Below, in pieces: positions 17,953 to 27,097 of a DNA stretch of 64,000 nucleotides; within the stretch, counting starts at the first letter, position 1, and the number at the start of each line of letters is the position of its first letter. The notes beneath the pieces are model-generated. The model did not search any database. It worked only from the letters and a program-made list of their open reading frames with translations, and had not been told where the DNA came from. Source of the stretch: Virgibacillus salarius (lineage in GTDB: Bacteria; Bacillota; Bacilli; Bacillales; Amphibacillaceae). Made by a program: the position numbers and the translations under genes. The DNA lies in contig NZ_BAAACY010000053.1 in the NCBI RefSeq assembly GCF_039521925.1, positions 33,617 through 97,616 on the forward strand, given 5' to 3'.

Positions 17953-19713
17953 ATGAGAAATACAAAGATTGTATGTACGATTGGACCCGCTTCGGAATCA
18001 ATCGACAAATTAGAAAAACTGATTGAAGCAGGTATGAATGTTGCTAGGTTAAACTTTTCGCATGGTGATTTTGAAGAGCATGGTGCTCGTATACGTAATA
18101 TTCGTAAGGCTGCCGAAAAAACAGGGAAAACAGTAGGTATACTATTAGATACAAAAGGGCCAGAAATTCGTACAGGGAACTTTAAAGATGGAAAGGCAGA
18201 GCTTGTTCAAGGTAATGATGTATATGTTTCCATGAAAGAAGTTGAAGGTACTGCTGAGCGTTTTTCTATTACGTATCCGGGATTAATAAATGATGTACAC
18301 GAAGGTTCTAAGATACTATTAGATGACGGTCTTATTGAACTAGAGGTTACCGATGTTGATAAAGCGAACCAAGAATTAAAGACGACAGCCTTAAATTCTG
18401 GACTAATAAAAAATAAAAAAGGGGTAAACGTGCCAAATGTATCCGTAAACCTTCCAGGCATTACTGAAAAGGATGCTAAGGATATTGAGTTCGGTATTGA
18501 ACAAAATGTCGATTTCATTGCCGCATCATTTGTCAGACGTCCATCTGATATATTAGAAATTAAAGAGCTTTTAGAAAAACATCATGCTACACATATACAA
18601 ATTATCCCTAAAATTGAAAATCAAGAAGGTGTTGATAATATCGACAGTATTCTTGAAGTGAGCGATGGACTAATGGTTGCACGTGGAGATTTGGGAGTAG
18701 AAATTCCTGCTGAAGATGTGCCGTTAGTACAGAAAAAATTAATTAAACAATGTAATACAGCAGGTAAACCAGTGATTACAGCAACGCAAATGTTAGATTC
18801 TATGCAACGAAATCCACGTCCCACAAGAGCAGAGGCATCTGATGTTGCAAATGCTATATTCGATGGTACGGACGCAATTATGCTATCAGGAGAAACCGCT
18901 GCTGGTGATTATCCAGTTGAATCGGTACAAACAATGAGCAATATTGCAATAAAAGCAGAAACTGGTTTAGATCATCATTCTATTTTACGAGATCGATCCA
19001 AACACGTTGATATGACAATCACAGATGCTATTAGTCAGTCGGTTACGCATACGGCAATGAATTTGTCTGTTAGTTCCATTATTACACCAACAGAGAGTGG
19101 GCATACCGCACGCATGATTTCCAAATATCGTCCACAGGTACCAATATTGGCAGTAACCTTCTCAGAAAGGGTAAATCGTCAACTAGCATTGGTCTGGGGA
19201 ATTCATGCAGTAATGGGTGATCGAGCAAATTCAACGGACGAAATGCTCGATGTCGCAGTTGAGCGTGGATTGCAATCAGGGATTGTTGAACACGGGAATA
19301 GAGTAATCATTACAGCTGGAGTTCCCGTTGGTGAGAGTGGTACAACAAATCTGATGAAGGTACACGTGATAGGTGACGTTATCGCAAAGGGACAAGGAAT
19401 TGGGAGAAAAAGTGCATATGGCAAAGCAGTCGTTGTGAAATCTGCTGAAGAAGCAGTGAGGCAAGTACAAGAAGGAGATATTTTAGTAACATATGGTACA
19501 GACAGAGAAATGATGCCAGCAATTGAAAAAGCCAGTGGCATCATAACAGAAGAAGGTGGCTTAACTTCTCATGCGGCGGTTGTTGGTTTAAGCCTTGGTA
19601 TTCCGGTTGTTGTAGGTGTTAAAAACGTATTTGATGTTATCAAAAATGCAGAAGATATTACAATTGATGGCGCAAAAGGTGATATTTATCAAGGACATAC
19701 AAGAGTCCTTTAA
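17953..19713 (+). CDS. pyk: Pyruvate kinase with C-terminal PEP-utiliser domain
   Basis: Converts phosphoenolpyruvate and ADP to pyruvate and ATP (586 aa). The kinase core carries ICTIGPAS-like residues near the start, LDTKGPEIRTG, the substrate lysine in IIPKIEN and SDGLMVARGDLGVEI. The extra C-terminal swivelling domain typical of Bacillus enzymes (about 490-580, GGLTSHAAVVGLSLGIPVVVG) is present with its His. AAGGAGGAAG precedes the ATG, and a strong terminator ends the pfkA-pyk unit. Confidence 0.98.
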   Translation: MRNTKIVCTIGPASESIDKLEKLIEAGMNVARLNFSHGDFEEHGARIRNIRKAAEKTGKTVGILLDTKGPEIRTGNFKDGKAELVQGNDVYVSMKEVEGTAERFSITYPGLINDVHEGSKILLDDGLIELEVTDVDKANQELKTTALNSGLIKNKKGVNVPNVSVNLPGITEKDAKDIEFGIEQNVDFIAASFVRRPSDILEIKELLEKHHATHIQIIPKIENQEGVDNIDSILEVSDGLMVARGDLGVEIPAEDVPLVQKKLIKQCNTAGKPVITATQMLDSMQRNPRPTRAEASDVANAIFDGTDAIMLSGETAAGDYPVESVQTMSNIAIKAETGLDHHSILRDRSKHVDMTITDAISQSVTHTAMNLSVSSIITPTESGHTARMISKYRPQVPILAVTFSERVNRQLALVWGIHAVMGDRANSTDEMLDVAVERGLQSGIVEHGNRVIITAGVPVGESGTTNLMKVHVIGDVIAKGQGIGRKSAYGKAVVVKSAEEAVRQVQEGDILVTYGTDREMMPAIEKASGIITEEGGLTSHAAVVGLSLGIPVVVGVKNVFDVIKNAEDITIDGAKGDIYQGHTRVL

Positions 19714-19720
19714 CGAAGAA

Positions 19721-19765
19721 ACAGTGAAAAAGGACGATAATCCTTTTTCACTGTTTACTTTTTTC
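19721..19765 (+). terminator. Terminator of pfkA-pyk
   Basis: 14-bp stem ACAGTGAAAAAGGA/TCCTTTTTCACTGT with a 6-nt loop, then a T-rich tail ACTTTTTTCTTT. Confidence 0.85.
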
Positions 19766-19814
19766 TTTAATTCGTATCATATTATGACAATACTTTGTAG
19801 AGGGAGCTAAATCT

Positions 19815-20204
19815 ATGCGTTGGTTTTTGTTGATAGCGTTTTTATTATCCGCGTTAGAGATAGGTGTATTTATATGGGTTGGTGGTATGATAGGCGCATG
19901 GTGGGTTGTTCTATTAATATTACTAACTGGTGCAGTAGGGTTTTTATTAGCGAAGCAACAGGGTATTGAAACATGGAAGCGCGCACAACTTTCTATGCAA
20001 AAAGGAGAAGCGCCTACTGGCTACATTATTGATGGCATCTGTATTTTAATTGGTGCTGTTTTATTAGTAACGCCAGGTTTTATATCAGATTTTATTGGGT
20101 TTATGTTAGTAATCCCAACAACACGGAGACCGTTTAGGAAAAAGATAGAGCAATTTATAAAACGATGGATTACAAATCGAAAGATAATCTACCGTAGATG
20201 GTAA
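19815..20204 (+). CDS. fxsA: FxsA family membrane protein (YtzA)
   Basis: 129 aa, three to four hydrophobic helices and a basic tail (RRPFRKKIEQFIKRWITNRK). The FxsA pattern is clear: E in the first helix (SALEIGVFIWVG), GFLLAKQQG, and IIDGICILIGAVLLVTPGF before the last segment. In E. coli FxsA overproduction relieves phage T7 exclusion; the Bacillus role is unknown. AGAGGGAG precedes the ATG. It converges on ytvI with 2 bp between them. Confidence 0.9.
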   Translation: MRWFLLIAFLLSALEIGVFIWVGGMIGAWWVVLLILLTGAVGFLLAKQQGIETWKRAQLSMQKGEAPTGYIIDGICILIGAVLLVTPGFISDFIGFMLVIPTTRRPFRKKIEQFIKRWITNRKIIYRRW

Positions 20205-20206
20205 TA

Positions 20207-21313
20207 TTAGCCTTTAATAAACTGCAAAATTTCTTGAAATGTACCTGCTTGATGTAATGCATTTATGATGATCAAGAAGACAGGCGCTAGTATAAATCCA
20301 ACTACGCCCCAAAGCTGTATACCTACAAACAATGTAATTAATGCTGCTAAAGGGTGAAGTCCCATACTTGAAGCAAGTATTTTTGGCTCAATAAACTGAC
20401 GAATAATAATAATTAAACCATATAGAATAGCTAAACTAATAGTCATAGAATAATTACCAATTAGGAATACGTAGACCATCCAAGGAATAAAGATAATTCC
20501 CGAGCCAATATATGGGAGGATGTCCATCATTGCCGAGTAGAGTGCAATTGTAAAAGCATGTTCGATGTTTAATAGTAATAAACCAACATAAACGAGTAAA
20601 GCAGTTATCAATACAAGAATACATTGAGCTTTGATATATCCAGATATTGTTCTTTTTAAATGTCTCGCGATATTAGCCATTGGTTGCTTGGCGAAGCTTG
20701 GACTCAAATTCTTTAAAAGATGCTTTAGGCTGTCATAATCATTTGTAATTAAAAAAACCGCAAGAAGAATAAAGAGAATGACAGTGATAGAACTAGGTAA
20801 GCTAGTAATGAAAGCTGGTATCTTGAAGAGTAGATCTTGTACAAAAGTGGTTCCGCTTGCAGTAAGATTAGTAACAAACTGTTTTATATTTTCACTGATC
20901 GCTAATTGTTGAGAAGTGTCTAACATGCGAACATAAGAAATAATTTTCTGATATAATGGTATGATGGTGTTATTAATAAAATCTGTTACGAAGAGACTAA
21001 TTGTTTGGAAATGCTGTGGTATCTCATCTGCTAAAAATTGTGTGCCTTGTAATAGCTCGGAAAAAATGAATAGTAGAATACCCCCTAGAGTGGCAATGAT
21101 TATAATCATGATAAAGGTAACTGCTAGCATTCTAGGGAATTTCAGCTTTCTTTCAAGGATTGATACTACTGGATTTATTAGAGCTGATAGAAGTATTGCA
21201 ATCACTAAAGGGTATAAATATGCAAAGCTTTTCGTAACAACGATGCACAAAACAATGAAGACGATAGCAACAATAAAAAAACGTAATGTTTGAAATAAAA
21301 TTGGCTTGTACAT
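20207..21313 (-). CDS. ytvI: YtvI, AI-2E transporter family membrane protein
   Basis: 368 aa polytopic protein with about eight membrane helices in the AI-2E/UPF0118 arrangement: two pairs near the N-terminus (FIVAIVFIVLCIVV and onward), a soluble amphipathic middle (about 80-170), then a helix-rich C-terminal half ending with the family's GLHPLAALITLFVGIQLWGVVGFILAPVF-like region. In B. subtilis YtvI is annotated as a sporulation integral membrane protein; its substrate is unknown. GAGGTTAC precedes the ATG at 21313. Confidence 0.9.
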   Translation of the reverse strand: MYKPILFQTLRFFIVAIVFIVLCIVVTKSFAYLYPLVIAILLSALINPVVSILERKLKFPRMLAVTFIMIIIIATLGGILLFIFSELLQGTQFLADEIPQHFQTISLFVTDFINNTIIPLYQKIISYVRMLDTSQQLAISENIKQFVTNLTASGTTFVQDLLFKIPAFITSLPSSITVILFILLAVFLITNDYDSLKHLLKNLSPSFAKQPMANIARHLKRTISGYIKAQCILVLITALLVYVGLLLLNIEHAFTIALYSAMMDILPYIGSGIIFIPWMVYVFLIGNYSMTISLAILYGLIIIIRQFIEPKILASSMGLHPLAALITLFVGIQLWGVVGFILAPVFLIIINALHQAGTFQEILQFIKG

Positions 21314-21450
21314 AATGTAACCTCATTTTTATAGAATTCTAATAGCTTCTTTTAATTACATATGAAATTTTAATGAAGAATAGACGTATAAATTAGTAAA
21401 GTCGATGTTCATTGTACAAACGAGCGTTGGTTTTCTTTTTTTCTACATAT

Positions 21451-21612
21451 AACTGAAAGTGAAACCTTGACTTTAAGCAATCAAGCGATATGTAAGTGGA
21501 AATCGACTGCCAGTAAATGTCCGAGTGGTTCAAAGGCCTTTAGGTCATACCTCTTGTGGTACTAACATCCTTGGGGGATAAACAAAACCCTAAGGATTGA
21601 AGCTTCACTTTA
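21451..21612 (+). repeat. rptA copy 3
   Basis: Contains ACTGCCAGTAAATGTCC, then GGCCTTTAGGTCATACC, TTGTGGTACTAAC and a terminal hairpin around GGGGGATAAACAAAACCC, ending GAAGCTTCACTTTA. Closest to the copy at 52126. Confidence 0.75.
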
Positions 21613-21733
21613 TATGAATTTAATGGGGAATATTTATTGAAGTAAATCCATTTTTTGCAAGAAATACGTGGTTCTTGTAAAATTTATTGGTAAAATTAAT
21701 CGGTTTCAATTCACATTAGATTCATAATACTTT

Positions 21734-21757
21734 ATAATTATCCATGGGGATAATTAT
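21734..21757. promoter_or_regulatory. Perfect palindrome upstream of citZ, candidate operator
   Basis: ATAATTATCC and GGATAATTAT flank ATGG. It lies just before a possible promoter (TTGTAA at 21762, 18 nt, GATAAT at 21786). A DNA-binding site is more likely than a terminator because no T run follows. In B. subtilis citZ is controlled by CcpC and CcpA, but this dyad is not a clear match to either site. Confidence 0.5.
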
Positions 21758-21824
21758 AATTTTGTAAGAATATTGTCGAAAAAAAGATAATATCCTGAAT
21801 AATTAATAAAGGAGAGGGTTTGTT

Positions 21825-22943
21825 ATGACAGCAACAACGAAAGGCCTTGAAGGAGTTGTAGCAACTCAATCGTCAATTAGTTCTATCATAGATGACCAGC
21901 TGACATATGTTGGATATAAGATTGATGATTTAGCCGAGAATTCGAGCTTTGAAGAGATCATTTACCTGTTATGGAATCAAAAACTTCCAACAAAAGCTGA
22001 ATTAGATGCTATGAAAAAAGAGCTTGCTGCAAATATGGAATTGCCTGATGCAGTACTTAATCATCTACGATCCTATGATCTTTCTTCTGTTCACCCAATG
22101 GCAGCGCTGCGAACTGCTATTTCTTTATTAGGGCTTTATGATGAAGAGGCAGATGTCATGGAGAGGGAAGTCAATAAGAAGAAAGCAATCCGTATACAAG
22201 CGAAAATCTCTACAATTGTTACTGCTTTTGCAAGAATTCGTCAGGGTAAAGACCCTATTAAGCCAAAAAAAGAATATAGTTACTCCGAGAACTTCTTGTA
22301 TATGCTTAACGGTGTAGAACCAAAAGATGTCGAAGTAGAAGCAATTAATAAAGCATTCGTACTTCATGCAGATCATGAATTGAATGCTTCCACATTTACT
22401 GCTCGTGTATGTGTGGCAACGTTATCTGATATCTACTCAGGCGTTACTGCTGCAATAGGTGCTTTAAAAGGCCCACTTCATGGGGGAGCCAATGAAGGTG
22501 TTATGAAAATGCTAACAGAAATTGGCGAAGAGGAAAATGCTATACCATATATTAAGAAAAAACTAGAAAGCAAAGAGAAAATCATGGGTATGGGACACCG
22601 CGTTTATCGTAATGGTGATCCACGTGCCAAGTTTTTAAAAGAAATGTCAAGACAGCTCACAGAATTAACTGGTCAACCGAAATGGTATAATATGTCCGTT
22701 AAAATTGAAGATTACATTAAAGAGCATAAAGGGCTTCCTGCAAACGTAGATTTCTATTCGGCTTCTGTATACCACAGCTTGGGAATAGACCACGACTTAT
22801 TTACACCGATATTTGCCATAAGCCGTGTTTCGGGATGGTTAGCTCATATTCTTGAACAATACGATAATAACCGATTAATTCGCCCTCGTGCTGATTACAT
22901 TGGTCCAAAATCGCCCGAATATGTAGCTATAGACAAACGCTAA
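21825..22943 (+). CDS. citZ: Citrate synthase
   Basis: Condenses oxaloacetate with acetyl-CoA to enter the TCA cycle (372 aa, type I short bacterial form). The catalytic His residues are in GPLHGGANEG (about residue 219) and GMGHRVYRNGDPRAK (about 258) and the Asp in DFYSASVYHSLGI. AAAGGAGAGGG precedes the ATG. It heads citZ-icd-mdh, the classic Bacillus operon order. Confidence 0.97.
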   Translation: MTATTKGLEGVVATQSSISSIIDDQLTYVGYKIDDLAENSSFEEIIYLLWNQKLPTKAELDAMKKELAANMELPDAVLNHLRSYDLSSVHPMAALRTAISLLGLYDEEADVMEREVNKKKAIRIQAKISTIVTAFARIRQGKDPIKPKKEYSYSENFLYMLNGVEPKDVEVEAINKAFVLHADHELNASTFTARVCVATLSDIYSGVTAAIGALKGPLHGGANEGVMKMLTEIGEEENAIPYIKKKLESKEKIMGMGHRVYRNGDPRAKFLKEMSRQLTELTGQPKWYNMSVKIEDYIKEHKGLPANVDFYSASVYHSLGIDHDLFTPIFAISRVSGWLAHILEQYDNNRLIRPRADYIGPKSPEYVAIDKR

Positions 22944-23090
22944 TATCGTGTTTATTAGCGTAATCTTTATGCCGTTATGAGGGGAAAGAAACAACATCAC
23001 TACTAGTTTGGTAGCAAGCAAAGATTTTCACATAAGTAAATCTTTGCTAAACTATAGATGCAGAATGAATTATAGGAGGTAACGATTGCT

Positions 23091-24362
23091 ATGACACAAG
23101 GGGAAAAAATTATTGTAGAAAATGGAAAAATGAATGTTCCAGATACACCGATTGTACCGTTTATTGAAGGGGATGGTACTGGTCCGGATATTTGGGCTGC
23201 TGCTAGTAAAGTAATTGAAGCTGCGGTTGAGAAAGCTTACAATGGAACGAAAAAAATTGAATGGTTAGAAGTTTATGCTGGTCAAAAAGCCTATGACAAA
23301 ACAGGTGAGTGGTTACCAAAGGATACACTTGATAAAATTAATGAATATAAGATTGCGATTAAAGGTCCGCTTACAACACCGATTGGTGGAGGAATTCGTT
23401 CTCTTAATGTAGCGCTTCGTCAAGAATTAGATCTATTTACTTGCTTACGCCCAGTTCGTTATTTTGAAGGTGTTCCGTCACCAGTTAAACGTCCAGAAGA
23501 TGTGGACATGGTAATTTTCCGTGAAAATACGGAGGACATCTACGCTGGAATTGAATGGCAAAAAGGCTCGGATGAAGTTAAGAAAGTGATTAAGTTTCTA
23601 AAAAATGAAATGAACGTTTCTAATATCCGATTCCCGGAAACTTCTGGTATTGGAGTAAAACCAGTTTCTGAAGAAGGTACAAAACGACTTGTACGCTCAA
23701 GTATTCAATACGCATTAAATGAAGGGCGTAAAAGTGTTACTTTAGTACATAAAGGTAACATCATGAAGTTTACAGAAGGTGCATTTAAAGCTTGGGGCTA
23801 TGAAGTAGCAGAAGAAGAGTTTGGTGATAAAGTATTTACATGGGCAGAGTATGATCGTATTGTTGAAAAAGAAGGAAAAGATGCAGCTAACAAAGCGCAA
23901 GATGATGCATTAGCAGCTGGTAAAATTTTAGTTAAAGATGCAATCGCTGATATTTTCCTACAACAAATTCTTACTCGTCCAAATGAGTTTGATGTTGTAG
24001 CGACAATGAACTTAAATGGGGACTACATTTCAGATGCACTTGCTGCACAAGTAGGTGGAATTGGTATAGCACCAGGCGCTAATATTAATTACGATACAGG
24101 TCATGCTATTTTTGAAGCTACTCATGGTACAGCTCCTAAATATGCAGGGTTAGATAAAGTAAATCCGTCATCTGTTATTTTATCAGCTGTTCTTATGTTA
24201 GAGCATTTAGGATGGAGAGAAGCAGCTGATCTTATTACAAATGCAATGGATAAAACAATTGCTTCTAAAGTGGTAACCTATGATTTTGCTCGCTTGATGG
24301 ATGGTGCAACAGAGGTTAAATGTTCAGAATTTGGTAACGAACTTATTAAAAACATGGACTAA
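23091..24362 (+). CDS. icd: NADP-dependent isocitrate dehydrogenase
   Basis: Oxidative decarboxylation of isocitrate to 2-oxoglutarate (423 aa). Visible motifs: PFIEGDGTGPDIW, the regulatory-serine region PIGGGIRSLNVALRQELD, the isocitrate-binding FRENTEDIYAGIEW, VHKGNIMK, and ATHGTAPKYAG for NADP. ATAGGAGGT precedes the ATG. The 147-bp gap after citZ contains a GCAAAGATTT/AAATCTTTGC hairpin without a T run, perhaps an mRNA-processing or attenuation element. Confidence 0.97.
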   Translation: MTQGEKIIVENGKMNVPDTPIVPFIEGDGTGPDIWAAASKVIEAAVEKAYNGTKKIEWLEVYAGQKAYDKTGEWLPKDTLDKINEYKIAIKGPLTTPIGGGIRSLNVALRQELDLFTCLRPVRYFEGVPSPVKRPEDVDMVIFRENTEDIYAGIEWQKGSDEVKKVIKFLKNEMNVSNIRFPETSGIGVKPVSEEGTKRLVRSSIQYALNEGRKSVTLVHKGNIMKFTEGAFKAWGYEVAEEEFGDKVFTWAEYDRIVEKEGKDAANKAQDDALAAGKILVKDAIADIFLQQILTRPNEFDVVATMNLNGDYISDALAAQVGGIGIAPGANINYDTGHAIFEATHGTAPKYAGLDKVNPSSVILSAVLMLEHLGWREAADLITNAMDKTIASKVVTYDFARLMDGATEVKCSEFGNELIKNMD

Positions 24363-24383
24363 TACACAAAGGGGATTTTTTAA

Positions 24384-25322
24384 ATGGCTATAAAGAGAAG
24401 TAAGATATCTGTAATTGGCTCAGGCTTTACAGGGGCAACTACTGCTTTAATGCTAGCTCAAAAAGAACTAGGAGATATAGTCCTTGTTGATATTCCAAAC
24501 ATGGAAGACCCAACAAAAGGAAAAGCCCTTGATATGCTAGAAGCTAGTCCTGTACAGGGCTTTGATGCTTCCATTAGTGGAACATCAAATTATGAAGATA
24601 CAAAAGACTCTGACCTGATAATCATTACAGCTGGAATTGCTAGAAAACCAGGTATGAGCCGTGATGATTTAGTTAATACAAATGCTAAAATCATGAAATC
24701 CGTTGCAAAAGAAGTTGTTAACTATTCGCCTGAAACGTATATTGTAGTGTTAACAAATCCTGTTGATGCCATGACTTATACAATTTTTAAAGAATCTGGT
24801 CTTCCAAAAGAACGTGTTATTGGTCAGTCTGGTGTACTTGATACAGCAAGGTTCCGTACATTTGTTGCCCAAGAACTTAATTTATCGGTTAAAGATGTTA
24901 CTGGATTTGTGTTAGGTGGACACGGTGATGACATGGTGCCATTAATTCGTTATTCCTATGCAGGTGGAATTCCATTAGAAAAGCTAATTTCGAAGGATCG
25001 CTTAGATGCAATTGTGGAACGTACACGTAAAGGCGGGGGAGAAATTGTCAGTCTATTAGGGAATGGAAGTGCCTATTATGCTCCTGCTGCATCATTAACA
25101 GTTATGGCCGAGGCTATTCTGAAGGATCAGCGTCGCGTTCTTCCAGCAATTGCATATTTAGAAGGTGAATACGGCTATTCTGATATTTACCTAGGGGTTC
25201 CTACTGTGCTAGGCGGAAAAGGAATTGAAGAGATCATTGAGTTAGACTTAACAGATGAAGAGAAAGCAGCTTTAGATAAATCAGCTGACTCTGTTAAAAA
25301 TGTTTTAAACATATTAGATTAA
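24384..25322 (+). CDS. mdh: Malate dehydrogenase
   Basis: Oxidises malate to oxaloacetate with NAD (312 aa, LDH-like MDH). It has the nucleotide-binding VIGSGFTGATTALML, the substrate arginines in ARKPGMSRDDL, catalytic GHGDDMVPLIRYS and VLTNPVDAMTY. AAAGGGGATTTTTTAA precedes the ATG 21 bp after icd. A long hairpin terminator follows. Confidence 0.97.
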   Translation: MAIKRSKISVIGSGFTGATTALMLAQKELGDIVLVDIPNMEDPTKGKALDMLEASPVQGFDASISGTSNYEDTKDSDLIIITAGIARKPGMSRDDLVNTNAKIMKSVAKEVVNYSPETYIVVLTNPVDAMTYTIFKESGLPKERVIGQSGVLDTARFRTFVAQELNLSVKDVTGFVLGGHGDDMVPLIRYSYAGGIPLEKLISKDRLDAIVERTRKGGGEIVSLLGNGSAYYAPAASLTVMAEAILKDQRRVLPAIAYLEGEYGYSDIYLGVPTVLGGKGIEEIIELDLTDEEKAALDKSADSVKNVLNILD

Positions 25323-25375
25323 TTATTGTATATATAAAGAGCACAATCTTAGGATACAAAGTTATACTGAATGCT

Positions 25376-25430
25376 CCCTCTAAGTAGACAGATTAAAAAA
25401 TACAATCTGACACTTGGAGGGTGTTTTATT
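25376..25430 (+). terminator. Terminator of citZ-icd-mdh
   Basis: CCCTCtAAGT...CAGATT pairs with AATCTG...ACTTgGAGGG (about 17 bp, imperfect), followed by TGTTTTATTATT. Confidence 0.8.
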
Positions 25431-25730
25431 ATTCCCCTTTTTCGACATAGTGATGATTACTGCCAAAGCATGGATACAATGGTCCGTTAATCAAAGCCGA
25501 GCCGACCTACGAATTGCGGAAAACAGCACGAATTTGCAGGTTTATGCAACTACAATAATTTTGCTTAGTCACGTAGCTAGACCCCGCTGCCCCATACTTC
25601 CGTTTGCGATGCGATGATTGAATAAGGATTATTTCGGCTTTAGATATTACTCTGTTTAGCTATGTTTCTTAATGGCTCTTCGCTCGTTTTATCTGTAAAA
25701 AGTGGTAATATAGCTGAGTTTTTGTTATAA
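25431..25730. other. Intergenic region between mdh terminator and the MaoC-like gene
   Basis: A GC-richer stretch around 25460-25615 may be a decayed rptC repeat (CGAATTGCGG, CAGCACGAA), but the match is poor. The 67-aa open frame across it has no ribosome site or family resemblance. Nothing else is recognisable. Confidence 0.35.
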
Positions 25731-25745
25731 TAGAAAGCGCTTACA
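25723..25745 (+). promoter_or_regulatory. Extended -10 overlapping a cre-like site
   Basis: TGTTATAAT is an extended -10. Starting on its last base, TAGAAAGCGCTTACA fits the catabolite-responsive element pattern (TGWNANCGNTNWCA) at all core positions except the first T. A CcpA dimer here would cover the transcription start and repress. Confidence 0.6.
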
Positions 25746-25762
25746 TTATGGGGGGTGTAGTT

Positions 25763-26239
25763 ATGCTAGGTAAGAAACGACCATTAGGAAAAGAATTAAA
25801 TGAAATTCAAGTGGGAGATACTTACTCAGAAACGAAAAAAATGGATGATAGGGACTTATTATTATATTTAGGTTTAACAGGTGATGCAAACCCTTTGTAT
25901 CTTCAACATGATTATGCATCATTAACTGCTTATGAAAAGCCGATTGTACCATCTGTTATGTTATTTGGCATGGTCTCATCATTAGTATCTATGTCTCTTC
26001 CGGGACCTGGTAGCCACATTACACAACATGAAATGACTTTTCCTGCTCCAGTGTACCATAGTACAACAGTAGCTTTTACGTTAGAAGTAATTGCAATCGA
26101 TTACCAGAACAAGCAAGTTGCTATGAGTGTGACTGGAACGAATCATGAAAATGAGATTGTCGTTCGCGGTAAGCTGTATGTAAGTCCAGCTTGTAAACCT
26201 AATTCATTGACTGCAAAATCATTAGAAAACTTTTTTTAA
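25763..26239 (+). CDS. MaoC-like hotdog-fold protein
   Basis: 158 aa with a single MaoC/FabZ-type hotdog domain. The hydratase signature reads LTGDANPLYLQHDYA: the Asp is present, but the His of the usual NPxH is Tyr, so enoyl-CoA hydratase activity is uncertain. The frame begins at 25748. The ATG at 25763, after GGGGGTG, is preferred and gives MLGKKRPLGKELNEIQVGD. It lies between mdh and phoP with its own promoter and terminator. Substrate unknown; acyl-CoA or acyl-ACP is a reasonable guess. Confidence 0.8.
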   Translation: MLGKKRPLGKELNEIQVGDTYSETKKMDDRDLLLYLGLTGDANPLYLQHDYASLTAYEKPIVPSVMLFGMVSSLVSMSLPGPGSHITQHEMTFPAPVYHSTTVAFTLEVIAIDYQNKQVAMSVTGTNHENEIVVRGKLYVSPACKPNSLTAKSLENFF

Positions 26240-26255
26240 TAATTTCTAATGTTAG

Positions 26256-26292
26256 GAAATACTATTCTAAAGAGGGGTAGTATTTCTTTTTG
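26256..26292 (+). terminator. Terminator of the MaoC-like gene
   Basis: AAATACTA/TAGTATTT with a 13-nt loop, then CTTTTTGATTTT. Confidence 0.75.
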
Positions 26293-26327
26293 ATTTTGTA
26301 AAAAATAATTTACAAACTCCTAACTTG

Positions 26328-26356
26328 TTCACATTAACTACTATTCATTGTAAGAT
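26328..26356 (+). promoter_or_regulatory. Promoter of phoP-phoR
   Basis: TTCACA, 17 nt, TAAGAT. TTTACA at 26309 and TTCACA at 26328 resemble halves of PhoP boxes, but their 19-nt spacing does not fit the 11-bp period, so autoregulation is not established. Confidence 0.45.
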
Positions 26357-26404
26357 GAAAGGTGTACCAAATATTCTACTTGCGAACAGAAACGGGGACT
26401 GTAC

Positions 26405-27097
26405 ATGAACGAGAAAATCTTAATTGTCGATGATGAAAAGTCGATTGTTACATTACTAAACTTTAATATTGAAAAAGCAGGCTTTATTACCGATGTTGCC
26501 TATGATGGAGCAGAGGCCGTAAAGAAAGCTGAAGGAAATGATTATGATTTAATTGTTCTAGACCTTATGCTTCCTGAAATGGATGGAATGGAAGTTTGTA
26601 GGTATTTGCGTAACAATAAAATAGATACACCAATCTTAATGTTAACTGCAAAGGATGAAGAGTTTGATAAGGTGCTCGGACTTGAGCTTGGCGCTGATGA
26701 TTACTTAACAAAGCCTTTTAGTCCGAAGGAAGTAATAGCACGAATAAAAGCGATATTAAGAAGATCGAATAAAGTAGAGAAATCAAATTTTTCTTATATA
26801 CAAATTGGAGATTTGACGGTCTATCCTGAGAGATACGAGGCAGAAATGAATGATAAAGTAATTACATTTACGCGAAAGGAGTTTGAACTCCTTTACTATC
26901 TGGCGAAAAATAAAGGGAAAGTCATCTCTAGAGATCAACTGCTTAGCGGTGTTTGGGATTATGATTTTGTTGGTGATACGCGAATTGTGGATGTTCATGT
27001 TTCTCATCTTCGCGATAAAATAGAACCAGATTCTAAAAAACCTGTTTATATTAAAACGGTAAGGGGTCTGGGGTATAAAATGGAGGACCCTAGTTAA
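26405..27097 (+). CDS. phoP: PhoP, phosphate response regulator
   Basis: OmpR-family response regulator (230 aa) that controls the phosphate-starvation regulon. The receiver domain has the acidic pair D9-D10, the phosphoacceptor D53 (LIVLDLMLPEMDG), the Thr in MLTAKDE and the Lys in DDYLTKPF. The C-terminal winged helix (about 130-228) shows FTRKEFELLYYLAKNKG and TVRGLGYKM. Its stop overlaps the phoR ATG by one base, so the two are translated together. Confidence 0.93.
   Translation: MNEKILIVDDEKSIVTLLNFNIEKAGFITDVAYDGAEAVKKAEGNDYDLIVLDLMLPEMDGMEVCRYLRNNKIDTPILMLTAKDEEFDKVLGLELGADDYLTKPFSPKEVIARIKAILRRSNKVEKSNFSYIQIGDLTVYPERYEAEMNDKVITFTRKEFELLYYLAKNKGKVISRDQLLSGVWDYDFVGDTRIVDVHVSHLRDKIEPDSKKPVYIKTVRGLGYKMEDPS

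Noticed and set aside
25414..25617. 67-aa frame after mdh
   Set aside because: Starts inside the mdh terminator, no ribosome site, low-complexity resemblance only, lies over a repeat-like block.
26309..26333. PhoP box repeats before phoP
   Set aside because: TTTACA and TTCACA are 19 nt apart instead of an 11-bp period, and no third half-site is present.
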